Assembly (NCBI GenBank): GCA_040830725.1
Contig: JBFOMG010000010.1
Location: forward strand, 62,001 to 126,000
Direction: 5' to 3'
Length of the DNA: 64,000 bases
Source: JAWKWH01 sp040830725
Lineage (GTDB): Bacteria > Pseudomonadota > Alphaproteobacteria > Rhizobiales > Rhizobiaceae
Shown here piece by piece: positions 54,622 to 63,897 of the stretch. The translations under genes and the position numbers were made by a program. The notes under the pieces were generated by a model. The model was not told the DNA's origin, ran no database searches, and saw only the letters and a list, made by a program, of their open reading frames with translations. Position 1 is the first letter of the stretch; every line of letters begins with the position of its first letter.

Positions 54622-56907
54622 ATGCCGGCGACAGACAAATCAGACCGCGGCGGCCCTTCGGTCAGCGATGCGGAAGCACTGGAATTTCATTCATCCGGCC
54701 GCGCAGGCAAGCTGGAAATCAACCCGACCAAGCCAATGGCGACCCAGCGCGATCTGTCGCTGGCCTATTCGCCGGGCGTTGCGGTGCCGGTCAATGCAAT
54801 CGCAGAGGATCCCAGCCGCGCCTATGACTACACCACCAAGGGCAACATGGTCGCCGTTATCTCCAATGGCTCGGCCATTTTGGGCCTCGGCAATCTGGGG
54901 GCGCTCGCTTCAAAGCCGGTGATGGAAGGCAAGTCAGTACTGTTCAAGCGCTTTGCCGATGTTGATTCCATCGATCTGGAAGTCGACACCGGCGACATTG
55001 ATGAGTTCATCAATTGCGTTCGCTATCTCGGACCCTCCTTTGGCGGCATCAATCTGGAAGACATCAAGGCGCCCGATTGTTTCATCATCGAGCAGCAACT
55101 GCGCGAACTGATGGATATTCCGGTGTTTCACGATGACCAGCATGGCACCGCGATCATCGCTGCCGCCGGTCTTGTCAACGCGATGCATCTGACTGGCCGC
55201 GACATGAAGGACGCCAAGCTGGTGGTCAATGGCGCAGGTGCCGCGGCCATTGCCTGTGTCGAGTTGGTCAAGTCGATGGGCTTTTCGCCGCAGAATGTCA
55301 CGCTCTGTGACACCAAGGGTGTTATTTATCAGGGCCGCAAGGAGGGCATGAACCAGTGGAAGTCGGCGCACGCGGTGAAAACGGACGCCCGCACGCTGGC
55401 TGAGGCGGTTGAAGGATCGGACATCTTTTTTGGTCTTTCAGTCAAAGGCGCCCTGACCCGCGCAATGGTCAAATCCATGGCCGCCAATCCGGTCATTTTC
55501 GCCATGGCCAATCCTGATCCGGAGATCACACCGGAAGAAGTGGCCGGGATCCGCGACGACGCAATCATGGCGACCGGCCGGTCGGACTACCCCAACCAGG
55601 TCAATAATGTCCTGGGCTTTCCTTACATCTTTCGCGGCGCGCTCGATGTGCGCGCTTCGACCATAAACAACGAGATGAAGGCGGCAGCGGCCGAAGCACT
55701 GGCCGAACTCGCCCGTGCTGACGTGCCCGACGACGTCGCGGCAGCCTATCGAGGCAACCGGCCGAAATTCGGCCCCGGCTACATCATTCCCGTTCCGTTC
55801 GATCCGCGGTTGATATCGGCGATACCGGTAGCCGTTGCCAAGGCCGCGATGGATTCGGGCGTAGCCCGCAAACCGATCCTCAATCTGGAAGCTTATGCGC
55901 AGGAACTGGCCGGCCGCCGCGATCCGATCGCCTCGACACTGCAGCGCATCTATGACCGCGTACGCCGCCAGCCAAAACGCATCGTCTTTGCCGAAGGCGA
56001 AGAAGAACAGGTGATGCGCGCGGCGGTCTCTTACGTCAACCAGAAGCTCGGCACCGCCATTCTGCTCGGCCGTGAAAAGCAGATGAAGGAAACGGCGCGC
56101 AATGCCGGCGTCGATATCACCCGGCCCGGCATCGAGCTCATCAATGCGCGCCTGTCGCGCCGCAACGAGGCCTACGCCGACTTTCTCTACGAGCGGCTTC
56201 AGCGGCGGGGTTATCTGCAACGCGACTGTCAGCGGCTGATCAACAATGACCGCAACCATTTCGCCTCTTGCATGGTGGCACTGGGCGATGCCGACGGTGT
56301 GGTTACCGGTGTCACCCGCAACTATTCCACAGTGCTTGACGATGTGCGCCGCTGCATCGACGCCAAACCCGGCCATCGGGTCATCGGTGTATCGCTGGCA
56401 CTGTGCCGTGGCCGCACAGTGCTGGTTGCCGACACGGCTGTCCACGACATGCCCGACGCTGTCGAACTGGCCGATATAGCCGAAGAGGCCGCCGGCCAGG
56501 CGCGCCGCATGGGCTACGAACCGCGCGTGGCAATGCTCGCATATTCCACATTCGGCCACCCGCCTGGTGAGCGTTCGGAGCGCGTTCAGGAAGCGGTGAA
56601 GATATTGAACAAGCGCCGCGTCGATTTTGAGTATGACGGCGAGATGGCCGCCGACGTGGCCCTTAACCCGACACTGATGGAGCGTTACCCGTTTATCGGC
56701 CTGTCGGGACCAGCCAATGTACTGGTCATGCCGGCCTTCCACTCTGCATCGATCTCGACCAAAATGTTGCAGGAACTGGGCGGCTCCACGGTCATTGGTC
56801 CGCTGCTGGTAGGCCTGAACAAATCCGTCCAGATCGTCCCGCTCAATGCCAAGGATTCAGATATCGTCAACATGGCGGCGATCGCAGCCTATAACGCCGC
56901 CGTATGA
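54622..56907 (+). CDS. maeB: NADP-type malic enzyme with phosphotransacetylase-like domain
   Basis: 761 residues: an N-terminal malic enzyme (about 1-430) with SLAYSPGVAVP, FHDDQHGTAI, the NAD(P) loop VNGAGAAAIA and FAMANPDPEI, and a C-terminal phosphotransacetylase-like domain (about 445-760). It converts malate to pyruvate and CO2, reducing NAD(P). The C-terminal domain is generally inactive and regulatory in this family. Whether it prefers NAD (dme) or NADP (tme) is not readable. A long hairpin follows the gene. Confidence 0.94.
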   Translation: MPATDKSDRGGPSVSDAEALEFHSSGRAGKLEINPTKPMATQRDLSLAYSPGVAVPVNAIAEDPSRAYDYTTKGNMVAVISNGSAILGLGNLGALASKPVMEGKSVLFKRFADVDSIDLEVDTGDIDEFINCVRYLGPSFGGINLEDIKAPDCFIIEQQLRELMDIPVFHDDQHGTAIIAAAGLVNAMHLTGRDMKDAKLVVNGAGAAAIACVELVKSMGFSPQNVTLCDTKGVIYQGRKEGMNQWKSAHAVKTDARTLAEAVEGSDIFFGLSVKGALTRAMVKSMAANPVIFAMANPDPEITPEEVAGIRDDAIMATGRSDYPNQVNNVLGFPYIFRGALDVRASTINNEMKAAAAEALAELARADVPDDVAAAYRGNRPKFGPGYIIPVPFDPRLISAIPVAVAKAAMDSGVARKPILNLEAYAQELAGRRDPIASTLQRIYDRVRRQPKRIVFAEGEEEQVMRAAVSYVNQKLGTAILLGREKQMKETARNAGVDITRPGIELINARLSRRNEAYADFLYERLQRRGYLQRDCQRLINNDRNHFASCMVALGDADGVVTGVTRNYSTVLDDVRRCIDAKPGHRVIGVSLALCRGRTVLVADTAVHDMPDAVELADIAEEAAGQARRMGYEPRVAMLAYSTFGHPPGERSERVQEAVKILNKRRVDFEYDGEMAADVALNPTLMERYPFIGLSGPANVLVMPAFHSASISTKMLQELGGSTVIGPLLVGLNKSVQIVPLNAKDSDIVNMAAIAAYNAAV

Positions 56908-56962
56908 GGCGCAGGCCGACTTCGATTTCAGATTGTTCGTCAATCTTTGAGTTCAGAGACCG

Positions 56963-57020
56963 CAAGAGGACCGCGACTTCGAAATCCCTGGAATCGGACC
57001 TTCGCAGTGCGATCCTCTTG
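56963..57020 (+). terminator. candidate long terminator stem after maeB
   Basis: CAAGAGGA-c-CGC pairs with GCG-a-TCCTCTTG, an 8+3 bp stem with one mismatch, across about 34 bases, followed by TTTGT. It starts 56 bases past the maeB stop. Confidence 0.4.
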
Positions 57021-57036
57021 TTTGTCGGTGCCCCCC

Positions 57037-57271
57037 GATGACGGACTTGGCGCCAATTGCAATCATCCAGACAAACTCCCCGGGGTTTCGAGGTATGCCA
57101 ATTGATCACAATCGATTGGGAGGGGCTGGTCGCACTTCGTGACTTGTGGATGAACTCCCAAAGATTTTTCACCAAGGCCGTCATGGTCAAACTACCCTCG
57201 ACAAATGGATTCGCCGAGCGTCGCTTGTCCCAGTTGATGGCTGAAATGTCTCAATCTCGCTTGAAACGGGC
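57037..57271 (+). repeat. diverged direct repeat, copy A
   Basis: About 235 bases matching 58620-58858 in the same orientation. Shared blocks include CTTGGCGCCAA, GGGGCTGGTCGCACTTC, GACTTGTGGATGAACTCCCA, TTGTCCCAGTTG and GTCTCAATCT, with small gaps between. The copies flank the first AraC gene. Confidence 0.75.
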
Positions 57272-57524
57272 CTTTCGCGCGACAGGACGCTATCACGCAG
57301 GTCACGGATCAGCTTCCAAGGTCGACTCGCCAATCGTTGCGATCAGCACCCAGCAACCAATACACTGCGCTGCCCACTCACGGGAAGGAGACATCGAAAA
57401 CAGGTAATTGCCGGAACAGTGGATCAGGCCTCATTAAAACGTAGTAGACTTGATATTTGTTTCACTGCTAAAATGAAATCATCCATTTAGTGGATAAAAT
57501 TGCTGATATCGGGGGGTATCGGAA

Positions 57525-58484
57525 ATGGGCATCGTGGTAACAACCCAACAGTTTGATTCCAGGCAATTTCCGTCAGCGCTGCGACTCCAAAGATTTGAGG
57601 AATATGTGCAGGGACACCCCATGCGCCTCAAGTCGAAGATAACCTTTCGACCGTTGAACAGCGAAAACCCGAACATTATCCGGCAAGAACGGCTTTTCGG
57701 TAAGGGAACCTATCTGTCCATCGGGATGTCTTCAGGATACGTCTCAACAGCCGGTGAGCGGAAACTGGATGCGCGGACCGGAATAATTGCAGTGGGCGTG
57801 GTGCGAAGTGGAAGCGCCGAAGTGCGAACTGAGCAAGATCGTTTGAAGCTCAACGATGGAGACATCTACATCAACGCGACTTCCAACTATGAGACGACAT
57901 TCGCCGAGTCTGAAGTTGCCCGACTGATATTTCCCGCGGGTCCCGTCAAGGAATTGTTTCGCCGTTCCGGTGAATTCATCGTCTTTCGAAACAACCAACC
58001 GGTAACCGAGATACTGAAAGCGACAATCTCTGGATTTGAGAAGGCGCTGCGCGAAGGCGAAATGGCCGAGGTGAACTATATGAGCCGGCTTACAGTGGAC
58101 CTTTCGTCAAGGATCGTCGAAGAACAGATACTGCGGAGCGCTCGCAGCGGCTATGAAATCATAAGGGAGAGAGCGCGGGAGTACATTCATGATAATTTCG
58201 CGTCTCCGGATCTACAAATTGGCGATATTGCCGCCTATGTGGGAACGTCAAGATCCACCTTGTACAGATCTTTCGAGGGCATCGGAGGAGTGCGCGAATA
58301 CATTCTTTCGATCAGGCTGGAAAAAGCCAAACTTATGATTGGCTACGGTGAACCGGAGCGGGGCGGTTTATCGAAAATCGCCTTTGCGTGCGGATTTGGG
58401 TCAGTTGGCCAGTTAAGCGCGGCTTTCAAATCACGTTTTGGCGTTACGCCTACCCGGTACAAGATCACGGACGTTGAGGAATAG
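57525..58484 (+). CDS. AraC family transcriptional regulator
   Basis: 319 residues. A sensor domain of unknown type is followed by two helix-turn-helix motifs at the C-terminus: IGDIAAYVGTSRSTLYRSF and LSKIAFACGFGSVGQLSAAF, ending SRFGVTPTRYK. It opens with MGIVVTTQQFDS. It is flanked by the two copies of a direct repeat, suggesting it was carried or duplicated as a unit. The target is unknown. Confidence 0.87.
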   Translation: MGIVVTTQQFDSRQFPSALRLQRFEEYVQGHPMRLKSKITFRPLNSENPNIIRQERLFGKGTYLSIGMSSGYVSTAGERKLDARTGIIAVGVVRSGSAEVRTEQDRLKLNDGDIYINATSNYETTFAESEVARLIFPAGPVKELFRRSGEFIVFRNNQPVTEILKATISGFEKALREGEMAEVNYMSRLTVDLSSRIVEEQILRSARSGYEIIRERAREYIHDNFASPDLQIGDIAAYVGTSRSTLYRSFEGIGGVREYILSIRLEKAKLMIGYGEPERGGLSKIAFACGFGSVGQLSAAFKSRFGVTPTRYKITDVEE

Positions 58485-58929
58485 ATCGCGCAAAAATTCC
58501 TCGTTGCGCCAAATCGCGCCGGCGCCATATTGAGGTCTGCTGACAATCGGTGTTTGCCCGGACCATCATTGAAAAAATGAGGGAGTGGACCGCAGAAATG
58601 TCGTTCTTTCGGTCAATCAGAGACGACCTTGGCGCCAACTGCAATCAATCTGGACGTGGTCCTCGAGGTTCGGTTCGAGATATGCTGATTGATCACAAAT
58701 GAATGAGAGGGGCTGGTCGCACTTCTTGACTTGTGGATGAACTCCCATGATTTTTCGCCAAGGCCGTCGAAGGTAAATTACCATCGCCGGATCGACGAGC
58801 CGAGTTCTGCTTGTCCCAGTTGGTTGCTGAACTGTCTCAATCTACGTTGATATCGGGCGTCTTAGCGGCAGAATGCCATTTACTGACTGAGTGTACTTTT
58901 CACTATCCTGTAAGCGGGAACAGCAGCAC
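58485..58929. other. intergenic region holding repeat copy B
   Basis: 445 bases between convergent AraC genes. Copy B of the direct repeat fills 58620-58858. No convincing coding frame is seen; the frame open in copy A is interrupted here. Confidence 0.5.
58620..58858 (+). repeat. diverged direct repeat, copy B
   Basis: About 239 bases, the downstream copy of 57037-57271 in direct orientation. Differences are scattered substitutions and small indels, which indicates an old duplication or two insertions of the same sequence. Confidence 0.75.
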
Positions 58930-59883
58930 CTAGCCGGCAACAATGCCGGTCCGATATTCACTTGGCGTGACACCGAATTTTGATTTGAAGTTGCGCACCA
59001 GGCTCGGCTGGTTTTCCATGCCCCATTTACGCGCAATTTCACTGATGGAGTGTCGCGACAGCCGGCCGTCCCTCAAATCGGTTGCGATCTTGTTCAGCCG
59101 CATCTGCCGGATTGTCGATGAGATTGACTTGCCGTCACGTTGATAGATTTCCGACAGGCGGCGCACTGACATGCCCATGGCAGCGGCCAACGCTGTTCGT
59201 CCGAACTCCGGATCATGGAGATTGGATCTGATCACCGCGTTGGCGCGCATCAATATCTGGTGTTCGGGATTGCTCAGATGGTATTTGGACTGGTCGATCG
59301 AGGCAAAGCCGGTGACGAAAAGATCGATGATCGATTCCTGCGCACACTCGGTGACAGCTTCATTTGCCTGTTCCATCGCGCTCACCAGCCGCAACACGCT
59401 GTCATTGACCACGCTTCCGATAATGCTCTCACCCGAAACGCAGACACCTGTAATCAGATCGGCATTCGGAAGCCGGCTTAACAGATCATTACGCGGCACC
59501 TGCACCACCAATTGCCGAAACCCGTTTGGCAACTCAAGTCGGTAGCGGTCGATGCTCGAGTAAAGCGCAAAATCTCCGGGCTTCAGATGCGCCTGGCGAT
59601 CTGACTGTTGAACAATGCCATCCTTGTTCAACTGCATGCTGATCAGAAAACTTTCGTCATTCGACCGTGAGATATCCCGCTTGCGGCGACGAACCGTTTG
59701 GCTGCTGCCACCGACAAAGGAGGTGGACATGCGTGACATCCGGTTGAGAATGATCTCTCCGTCGAAGCGTTCAGGATCGTTGCACTCGCAATCGAGCAGC
59801 ACATAGCTGTCGCACACTGCTTCGCGCCAATATGCAAACCGCTCATGCTTCCCAACGCTGTTCGTGCTCAGGAGCGTCGACAT
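58930..59883 (-). CDS. AraC family transcriptional regulator near nitrilase
   Basis: 317 residues: an AraC-binding-like N-terminal domain (FAYWREAVCDSYVLLDCE) and a C-terminal DNA-binding domain with RTALAAAMGMSVRRLSEIYQ and ISEIARKWGMENQPSLVRNF, ending SKFGVTPSEYR. It diverges from the nitrilase gene, with a pair of direct repeats in between that look like AraC sites, so it probably activates the nitrilase unit. Confidence 0.88.
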   Translation of the reverse strand: MSTLLSTNSVGKHERFAYWREAVCDSYVLLDCECNDPERFDGEIILNRMSRMSTSFVGGSSQTVRRRKRDISRSNDESFLISMQLNKDGIVQQSDRQAHLKPGDFALYSSIDRYRLELPNGFRQLVVQVPRNDLLSRLPNADLITGVCVSGESIIGSVVNDSVLRLVSAMEQANEAVTECAQESIIDLFVTGFASIDQSKYHLSNPEHQILMRANAVIRSNLHDPEFGRTALAAAMGMSVRRLSEIYQRDGKSISSTIRQMRLNKIATDLRDGRLSRHSISEIARKWGMENQPSLVRNFKSKFGVTPSEYRTGIVAG

Positions 59884-59944
59884 TTCGCTCGGTCCTTCCC
59901 GCCGGCAAGTTTAGCAAAATCGGCCCGGAATGCGAAAGATTTCG

Positions 59945-59960
59945 GTTTTTCTGCTCAAAA
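59945..59960. promoter_or_regulatory. putative AraC half-site, copy 1
   Basis: GTTTTTCTGCTCAAAA, matched 14 of 16 by the copy at 59967-59982 on a 22-base period, on the same face of the helix. It lies between the AraC and nitrilase genes. Confidence 0.58.
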
Positions 59961-59966
59961 CGACAT

Positions 59967-59982
59967 GTTTTTCCGCCCAAAA
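59967..59982. promoter_or_regulatory. putative AraC half-site, copy 2
   Basis: GTTTTTCCGCCCAAAA, the second copy, ends 60 bases before the nitrilase start. Direct repeats two helical turns apart are the normal binding layout of AraC-family activators. Confidence 0.58.
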
Positions 59983-60042
59983 ATGCAAATCACGGATGCC
60001 ATGGTGGCCGCGACATCCGCATCTCACAGGGAGGAAAGTTGC

Positions 60043-61062
60043 ATGTCCGGACCATTCAAGGCAGCCGCTGTCCAGGCAGCACCGGTATTTCTCGATCTCG
60101 ACAAAAGCGTCGACAAGGCAATCCGGTTGATCGAGGAAGCCGCCGCGCAGGGCGTCAAGCTGATCGCATTTCCCGAAACATGGCTGCCCGGATATCCCTG
60201 GTACATCTGGCTCGACGCAACAGCGCTGACCATGCCGCTCGTGCCCCAATATGTCGCAAATTCGATCATTGAAGGCAGCGAACAGGATCTGCGCCTGGCC
60301 GAAGCTGCAAGGCAAAACGACATCCATGTCGTCATGGGCTTGTCGTGGAACGTCAATGGGACGCTCTATATGGGCCAGTGGCATTACGGACCCGATGGCG
60401 AGATGATCTCGCGTCGCAGAAAATTGAAGCCCACTCATGTCGAACGCACCGTCTACGGCGAAGGTGACGGCAGCGACATGGTCGTCAAGGATACCGAACT
60501 CGGACGCATCGGCGCGCTGTGCTGCTGGGAGCACATTCAGCCGCTCAACAAATACGCCATGTATTCCCAGAACGAACAGATCCACATCGCTTCGTGGCCG
60601 AGTTTTTCGCTTTACGAAGGCGGTGCCTATGCGCTCGGGCCGGAGGTCAATACCGCCGCCAGCCGCATCTACGCGGTGGAGGGTCAGTGCTTCGTGCTTG
60701 CGGCCTGCGCTACCGTCTCCGACGAGATGGTCGAGTTTTTGTGCGACACGCCGGTCAAGCAGCAATTATTGAAAAAGGGCGGCGGCTACGCGCGCATCTT
60801 CGGGCCCGATGGTTCGCCGCTCGGCGAAAATCTCAAACCCGATGAAGAAGGCCTGGTCATCGCCGACATCGACCTTGCGATGATCGCGATCGGCAAGGCA
60901 GCCGCCGATCCGTGCGGCCATTATTCAAGGCCGGATGTCTTCCGGCTGATGTTCAACAACAATCCCAGTCCGCCGGTGATGGCTTTCGACAACAACGAGG
61001 CGAGAGCCGTCGCCGATGCGCAACATGCCGAACCGGCTGCAGCCAAGGAGGCCGCGGAGTAG
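60043..61062 (+). CDS. nitrilase
   Basis: 339 residues of the nitrilase branch of the C-N hydrolase superfamily. The catalytic triad is visible: Glu45 in AFPETWLPG, Lys in RRKLKPTHVER (127 or 129) and Cys161 in GALCCWEHIQP. It hydrolyses a nitrile to the acid and ammonia; the substrate is not readable. The ATG at 60043 has GGGAGGA; 66 in-frame residues upstream are rejected. The C-terminus is Ala/Glu-rich. It is followed by a flavoprotein gene 50 bases later. Confidence 0.93.
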   Translation: MSGPFKAAAVQAAPVFLDLDKSVDKAIRLIEEAAAQGVKLIAFPETWLPGYPWYIWLDATALTMPLVPQYVANSIIEGSEQDLRLAEAARQNDIHVVMGLSWNVNGTLYMGQWHYGPDGEMISRRRKLKPTHVERTVYGEGDGSDMVVKDTELGRIGALCCWEHIQPLNKYAMYSQNEQIHIASWPSFSLYEGGAYALGPEVNTAASRIYAVEGQCFVLAACATVSDEMVEFLCDTPVKQQLLKKGGGYARIFGPDGSPLGENLKPDEEGLVIADIDLAMIAIGKAAADPCGHYSRPDVFRLMFNNNPSPPVMAFDNNEARAVADAQHAEPAAAKEAAE

Positions 61063-61112
61063 CGCAGATGAGCGCATCCTGAACCTTCCGAGAATAGTCC
61101 GTACAGGAGCAC

Positions 61113-61781
61113 ATGATGCTGACCGCAGATGAATTTTACACAGCCGAACAGCGCCAACTGCAGAACGATCACGGCAGCACAAAATTGGCCGACACCGTCG
61201 TCGCAGCCATCGTGCGCGACGAGATCGAGGAACCGCATATTCCGTTCATCGAAAGCAGGGATTTCTTTTTCCTGTCGACGGTCAGCGCCGAAGGCGAGCC
61301 GACGGTCAGCTACAAGGGCGGACCGGTCGGCGTGGTCAAGGTGCTGAATTCAAGGAGGCTCATTTTCCCGAGCTATGACGGCAACGGCATGTTCAAGTCG
61401 ATGGGCAACATCAAGGCGGCATCAAAAATCGGCCTGTTGTTCATCGACTTTGAAACGCCGAACCGTATCCGGGTTCAGGGAAACGCAACCCTGACGAAGG
61501 ACGATCCGGAACTGGCCCGCTATCCCGGCGCCAACATGATCGTCCGGGTTGACGTGACCTCCTGCTTCCTCAATTGCGCGCGCTACATTCACAAACATGC
61601 GCGCGTTTCCGACAGCCCTTATGTTCCCGATGAAAAAGGTGAGCAACCTCACCCCTCCTGGAAGCGCATCGACATGGTGCAGGAATCATTGCCTGAATCC
61701 GCCCGCGCCAGAACCGAGGCCGAAGGCGGTACCATCACTTTTGATGACTACGTGGACAAGCTGATGGCCGGTGAATCATGA
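61113..61781 (+). CDS. pyridoxamine 5'-phosphate oxidase-fold FMN protein
   Basis: 222 residues of the PPOX split-barrel class. The strand pattern FFFLSTVSAEGEPTVSYKGG, then FPSYDGNGMFKSMGN and KIGLLFIDFETPNRIRVQGN, matches the FMN-binding family. It is an oxidoreductase of unknown substrate. It lies 50 bases after the nitrilase and is probably cotranscribed with it. Confidence 0.88.
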   Translation: MMLTADEFYTAEQRQLQNDHGSTKLADTVVAAIVRDEIEEPHIPFIESRDFFFLSTVSAEGEPTVSYKGGPVGVVKVLNSRRLIFPSYDGNGMFKSMGNIKAASKIGLLFIDFETPNRIRVQGNATLTKDDPELARYPGANMIVRVDVTSCFLNCARYIHKHARVSDSPYVPDEKGEQPHPSWKRIDMVQESLPESARARTEAEGGTITFDDYVDKLMAGES

Positions 61782-61812
61782 GGCCTGGCGCCGCACCCCT
61801 TCGAAATCGTCG

Positions 61813-62340
61813 TCAACTCGGCCCGGTGACGTAATTATAGGATCCCAGTACCAGCTGCATCACCACCGCCAGTTCCTCTTCAGAACCGGGTGTGTAGATC
61901 ATCACGAAACCTTCCCAGCCGGGCCGCCGTCCGGCCCAGGGGTGATGGGCCGCCCAGCCGAGCTCAACCGCCTTTTTCGCCAGTTCAGGCGAAAGCGACG
62001 CGTGCAGGCTGCCATCGGGATGCATATGGGCAAATTCGCGTCCGCCGACGATGGCCTGCGGCCGGGTGATCGCCACGTCCTCGGTGATCCAGAATCCCTT
62101 CGCGCCCGGCAGCGAGATCACGGTTGCCCGAATGTCGACGCCCGGGATCTGCGAAACTTGGCGCAGCAGTTCCGCGGAGATATCCGGGTCCGGTGTTACA
62201 CCCAACTGAACATGAGGTACGCCATTGGTGGTCTTCGGAATCGGGCTTTCCCGGCGCGGCAGGTTCGAAGTCTCCGCCATCGCCAATCCCGCACAGGACG
62301 CGAGCAAAAGGCCGATCAGCAGAGACTTCACTTTTGTCAT
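61813..62340 (-). CDS. secreted luciferase-domain (DUF5519-like) protein
   Basis: 175 residues with a signal peptide (VKSLLIGLLLASCAGLAMA). The body has GREFAHMHPDGSLHASL, KAVELGWAAHHPWAGRRPGW and FVMIYTPGSEEELAVV, the pattern of the domain called luciferase in Pfam (DUF5519), which has no proven light role in bacteria. A GTG at 62364 would add eight residues. It lies behind the cytochrome c' gene on the same strand. Confidence 0.8.
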   Translation of the reverse strand: MTKVKSLLIGLLLASCAGLAMAETSNLPRRESPIPKTTNGVPHVQLGVTPDPDISAELLRQVSQIPGVDIRATVISLPGAKGFWITEDVAITRPQAIVGGREFAHMHPDGSLHASLSPELAKKAVELGWAAHHPWAGRRPGWEGFVMIYTPGSEEELAVVMQLVLGSYNYVTGPS

Positions 62341-62423
62341 GGAGCCATGTTTCTGATTGTTCACGGGCGGTGGACCTGCCGCAAATCAAATGATCGGGCA
62401 AGTCTTCCGCTGTTCGAACGATC

Positions 62424-62897
62424 CTACTCTTTCGGCGCCCGGAAACTGTCGTGGCAGCCGCTGCAGCCAGCCCCGACTGCACCGATATTGGCACGGATGG
62501 CGTCAACGCCATTGCCCGCTTCCGCTGCCATCTTCACCGCCGCTTCGGTGAGCGCCTGATGCTTTGCGCCAACTTCCGGAAAACTGCTCCAGATCACCGA
62601 CTTGGCCCAGGTCAGCTTTTCGTTTCCGGCCGTTTCCATGTCGGAACCTTTTGGCCACATGGCCATGTTGTTCATCTTGGCAGCAGCGACAAGATTGTCG
62701 GCCGAAGCCTGGGCAAGGTCGGCGTTGTAGTCCATTTCACCCTTGGCCATGGCGCCCAGCATTCCAAGGTTGAAAGCATAGAGCTGCATGAATGATTGGC
62801 GCGCCTTGATCTGCCAGTCGAAATCGCCCGCGGATGCCGGCGCCAGCACACTGGCCGCAAGCAATAGCGATGCTGCAGGCAGCAAATATTTTCTCAT
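62424..62897 (-). CDS. cytochrome c' family protein
   Basis: 157 residues with a signal peptide (YLLPAASLLLAASVLAPASA). The four-helix body ends with the heme motif CSGCHDSFR, as in cytochrome c'. Such proteins bind NO or act in electron transfer in the periplasm. The start has GGAGGAATTTG. It diverges from the LysR gene across an inverted repeat and is probably cotranscribed with the luciferase-domain gene. Confidence 0.9.
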   Translation of the reverse strand: MRKYLLPAASLLLAASVLAPASAGDFDWQIKARQSFMQLYAFNLGMLGAMAKGEMDYNADLAQASADNLVAAAKMNNMAMWPKGSDMETAGNEKLTWAKSVIWSSFPEVGAKHQALTEAAVKMAAEAGNGVDAIRANIGAVGAGCSGCHDSFRAPKE

Positions 62898-62926
62898 GTC
62901 AAATTCCTCCGGTGGATTGCGAAAGC

Positions 62927-62960
62927 CAATTTACCGGGGCCCTTCGGATAGTGTAAATTG
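62927..62960. promoter_or_regulatory. putative LysR binding site
   Basis: CAATTTAC and GTAAATTG, an 8-bp perfect inverted repeat with an 18-base spacer, lies in the 91-base gap between the divergent cytochrome c' and LysR genes. Confidence 0.5.
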
Positions 62961-62988
62961 AGCAATTGGAGCGAAAGGATGTGCACAG

Positions 62989-63882
62989 ATGCACAACAAC
63001 CGGTGGAGCGACCTGGAGTATATCCTCGCCGTTGCGGCCAAGGGTTCGCTGGCGGCAGCAGCGCGCGAACTGAACGTCAACCACTCGACGGTTCAGCGCC
63101 GGGTGCAGGCATTTGAGCGGCAGACCAACATCAAGATTTTCGAGCGGCTTCGCAGTGGTTACCGGCCGACACCGGAGGGCGAGATGTTTCTCGACGCAGC
63201 ACAGTCGATCGAGACGATTGTCAACGATCTCGACCGCAAGATCGTCGGCAGCGACAAGGGCCTGAGCGGCCAGCTTTCGATCACCACGACCGACGCGATA
63301 TTTCCCGCACTTGCCGCCGACATCAGCGCGTTCCAATTGGCGCATCCGAAAATCATCACCGACATCATCATCACCAATGACCGGCTGGATCTCGACCGGC
63401 GCGATGCCGATATCGCCATCCGCGCGTCCAATCAGCCGCCACCGCACCTGGTTGGCCGCCGTGTGTGTGGTGTCAATTTCGGGGTCTACGCCACACAGCC
63501 GGTGGCCGACGAGATGGCGCAAAAACCGATCGACCGGCGGCAATGGCTTGGCCTGGAATACCCACTCAGGGGGTCGCCCGCCGGTGAATGGATGGATGCC
63601 GAAATTCCGGCCAGCCGTGTGGCATTGCGGGCGAGCAGCTTTACCGCCCTGTGCGAACTTGCCGGCCATGGTCTGGGTCATGTCATCCTGCCTCGGCATG
63701 TCGGCGAAGCGTCTCCAAAACTGGTTCAGGTGCCCTACGATCTTGGCCTGCCGGCCGTTGGATTATGGCTGCTGTCGCACCGCGATATCCTCCGCTCGCC
63801 GCGGGTGCGCATCGCGACGGATTTCCTCTACAATTCGCTGAGAAGGAAGCAAACGGAATTTGAGGGTCCGGGAAACAGGTGA
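62989..63882 (+). CDS. LysR family transcriptional regulator
   Basis: 297 residues. A winged helix-turn-helix (RWSDLEYILAVAAKGSLAAA, then NHSTVQRRVQAFERQ) is followed by the effector domain. It diverges from the cytochrome c' gene with an inverted repeat between, so it probably controls the cytochrome c'/luciferase-domain pair. Effector unknown. Confidence 0.88.
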   Translation: MHNNRWSDLEYILAVAAKGSLAAAARELNVNHSTVQRRVQAFERQTNIKIFERLRSGYRPTPEGEMFLDAAQSIETIVNDLDRKIVGSDKGLSGQLSITTTDAIFPALAADISAFQLAHPKIITDIIITNDRLDLDRRDADIAIRASNQPPPHLVGRRVCGVNFGVYATQPVADEMAQKPIDRRQWLGLEYPLRGSPAGEWMDAEIPASRVALRASSFTALCELAGHGLGHVILPRHVGEASPKLVQVPYDLGLPAVGLWLLSHRDILRSPRVRIATDFLYNSLRRKQTEFEGPGNR

Positions 63883-63897
63883 GATTCGCGAACGCGA

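Larger units (their letters stand above)
56908..57524. other. intergenic region holding repeat copy A
   Basis: 617 bases between maeB and the first AraC gene. It contains a likely maeB terminator (56963-57020) and repeat copy A (57037-57271). Short frames at 56867-57190 minus and 57057-57407 plus are not conserved in copy B and look spurious. The last 100 bases have A/T-rich inverted repeats (TTTCA/TGAAA; ATCCA/TGGAT) likely in the AraC promoter. Confidence 0.5.

Noticed and set aside
55438..56742. 434-residue minus-strand frame opposite maeB
   Set aside because: Antisense to the conserved malic enzyme/PTA gene; composition and lack of motifs indicate a shadow.
57057..57407. 116-residue frame over repeat copy A
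   Set aside because: It is not open in copy B, has no recognisable sequence and no ribosome site.
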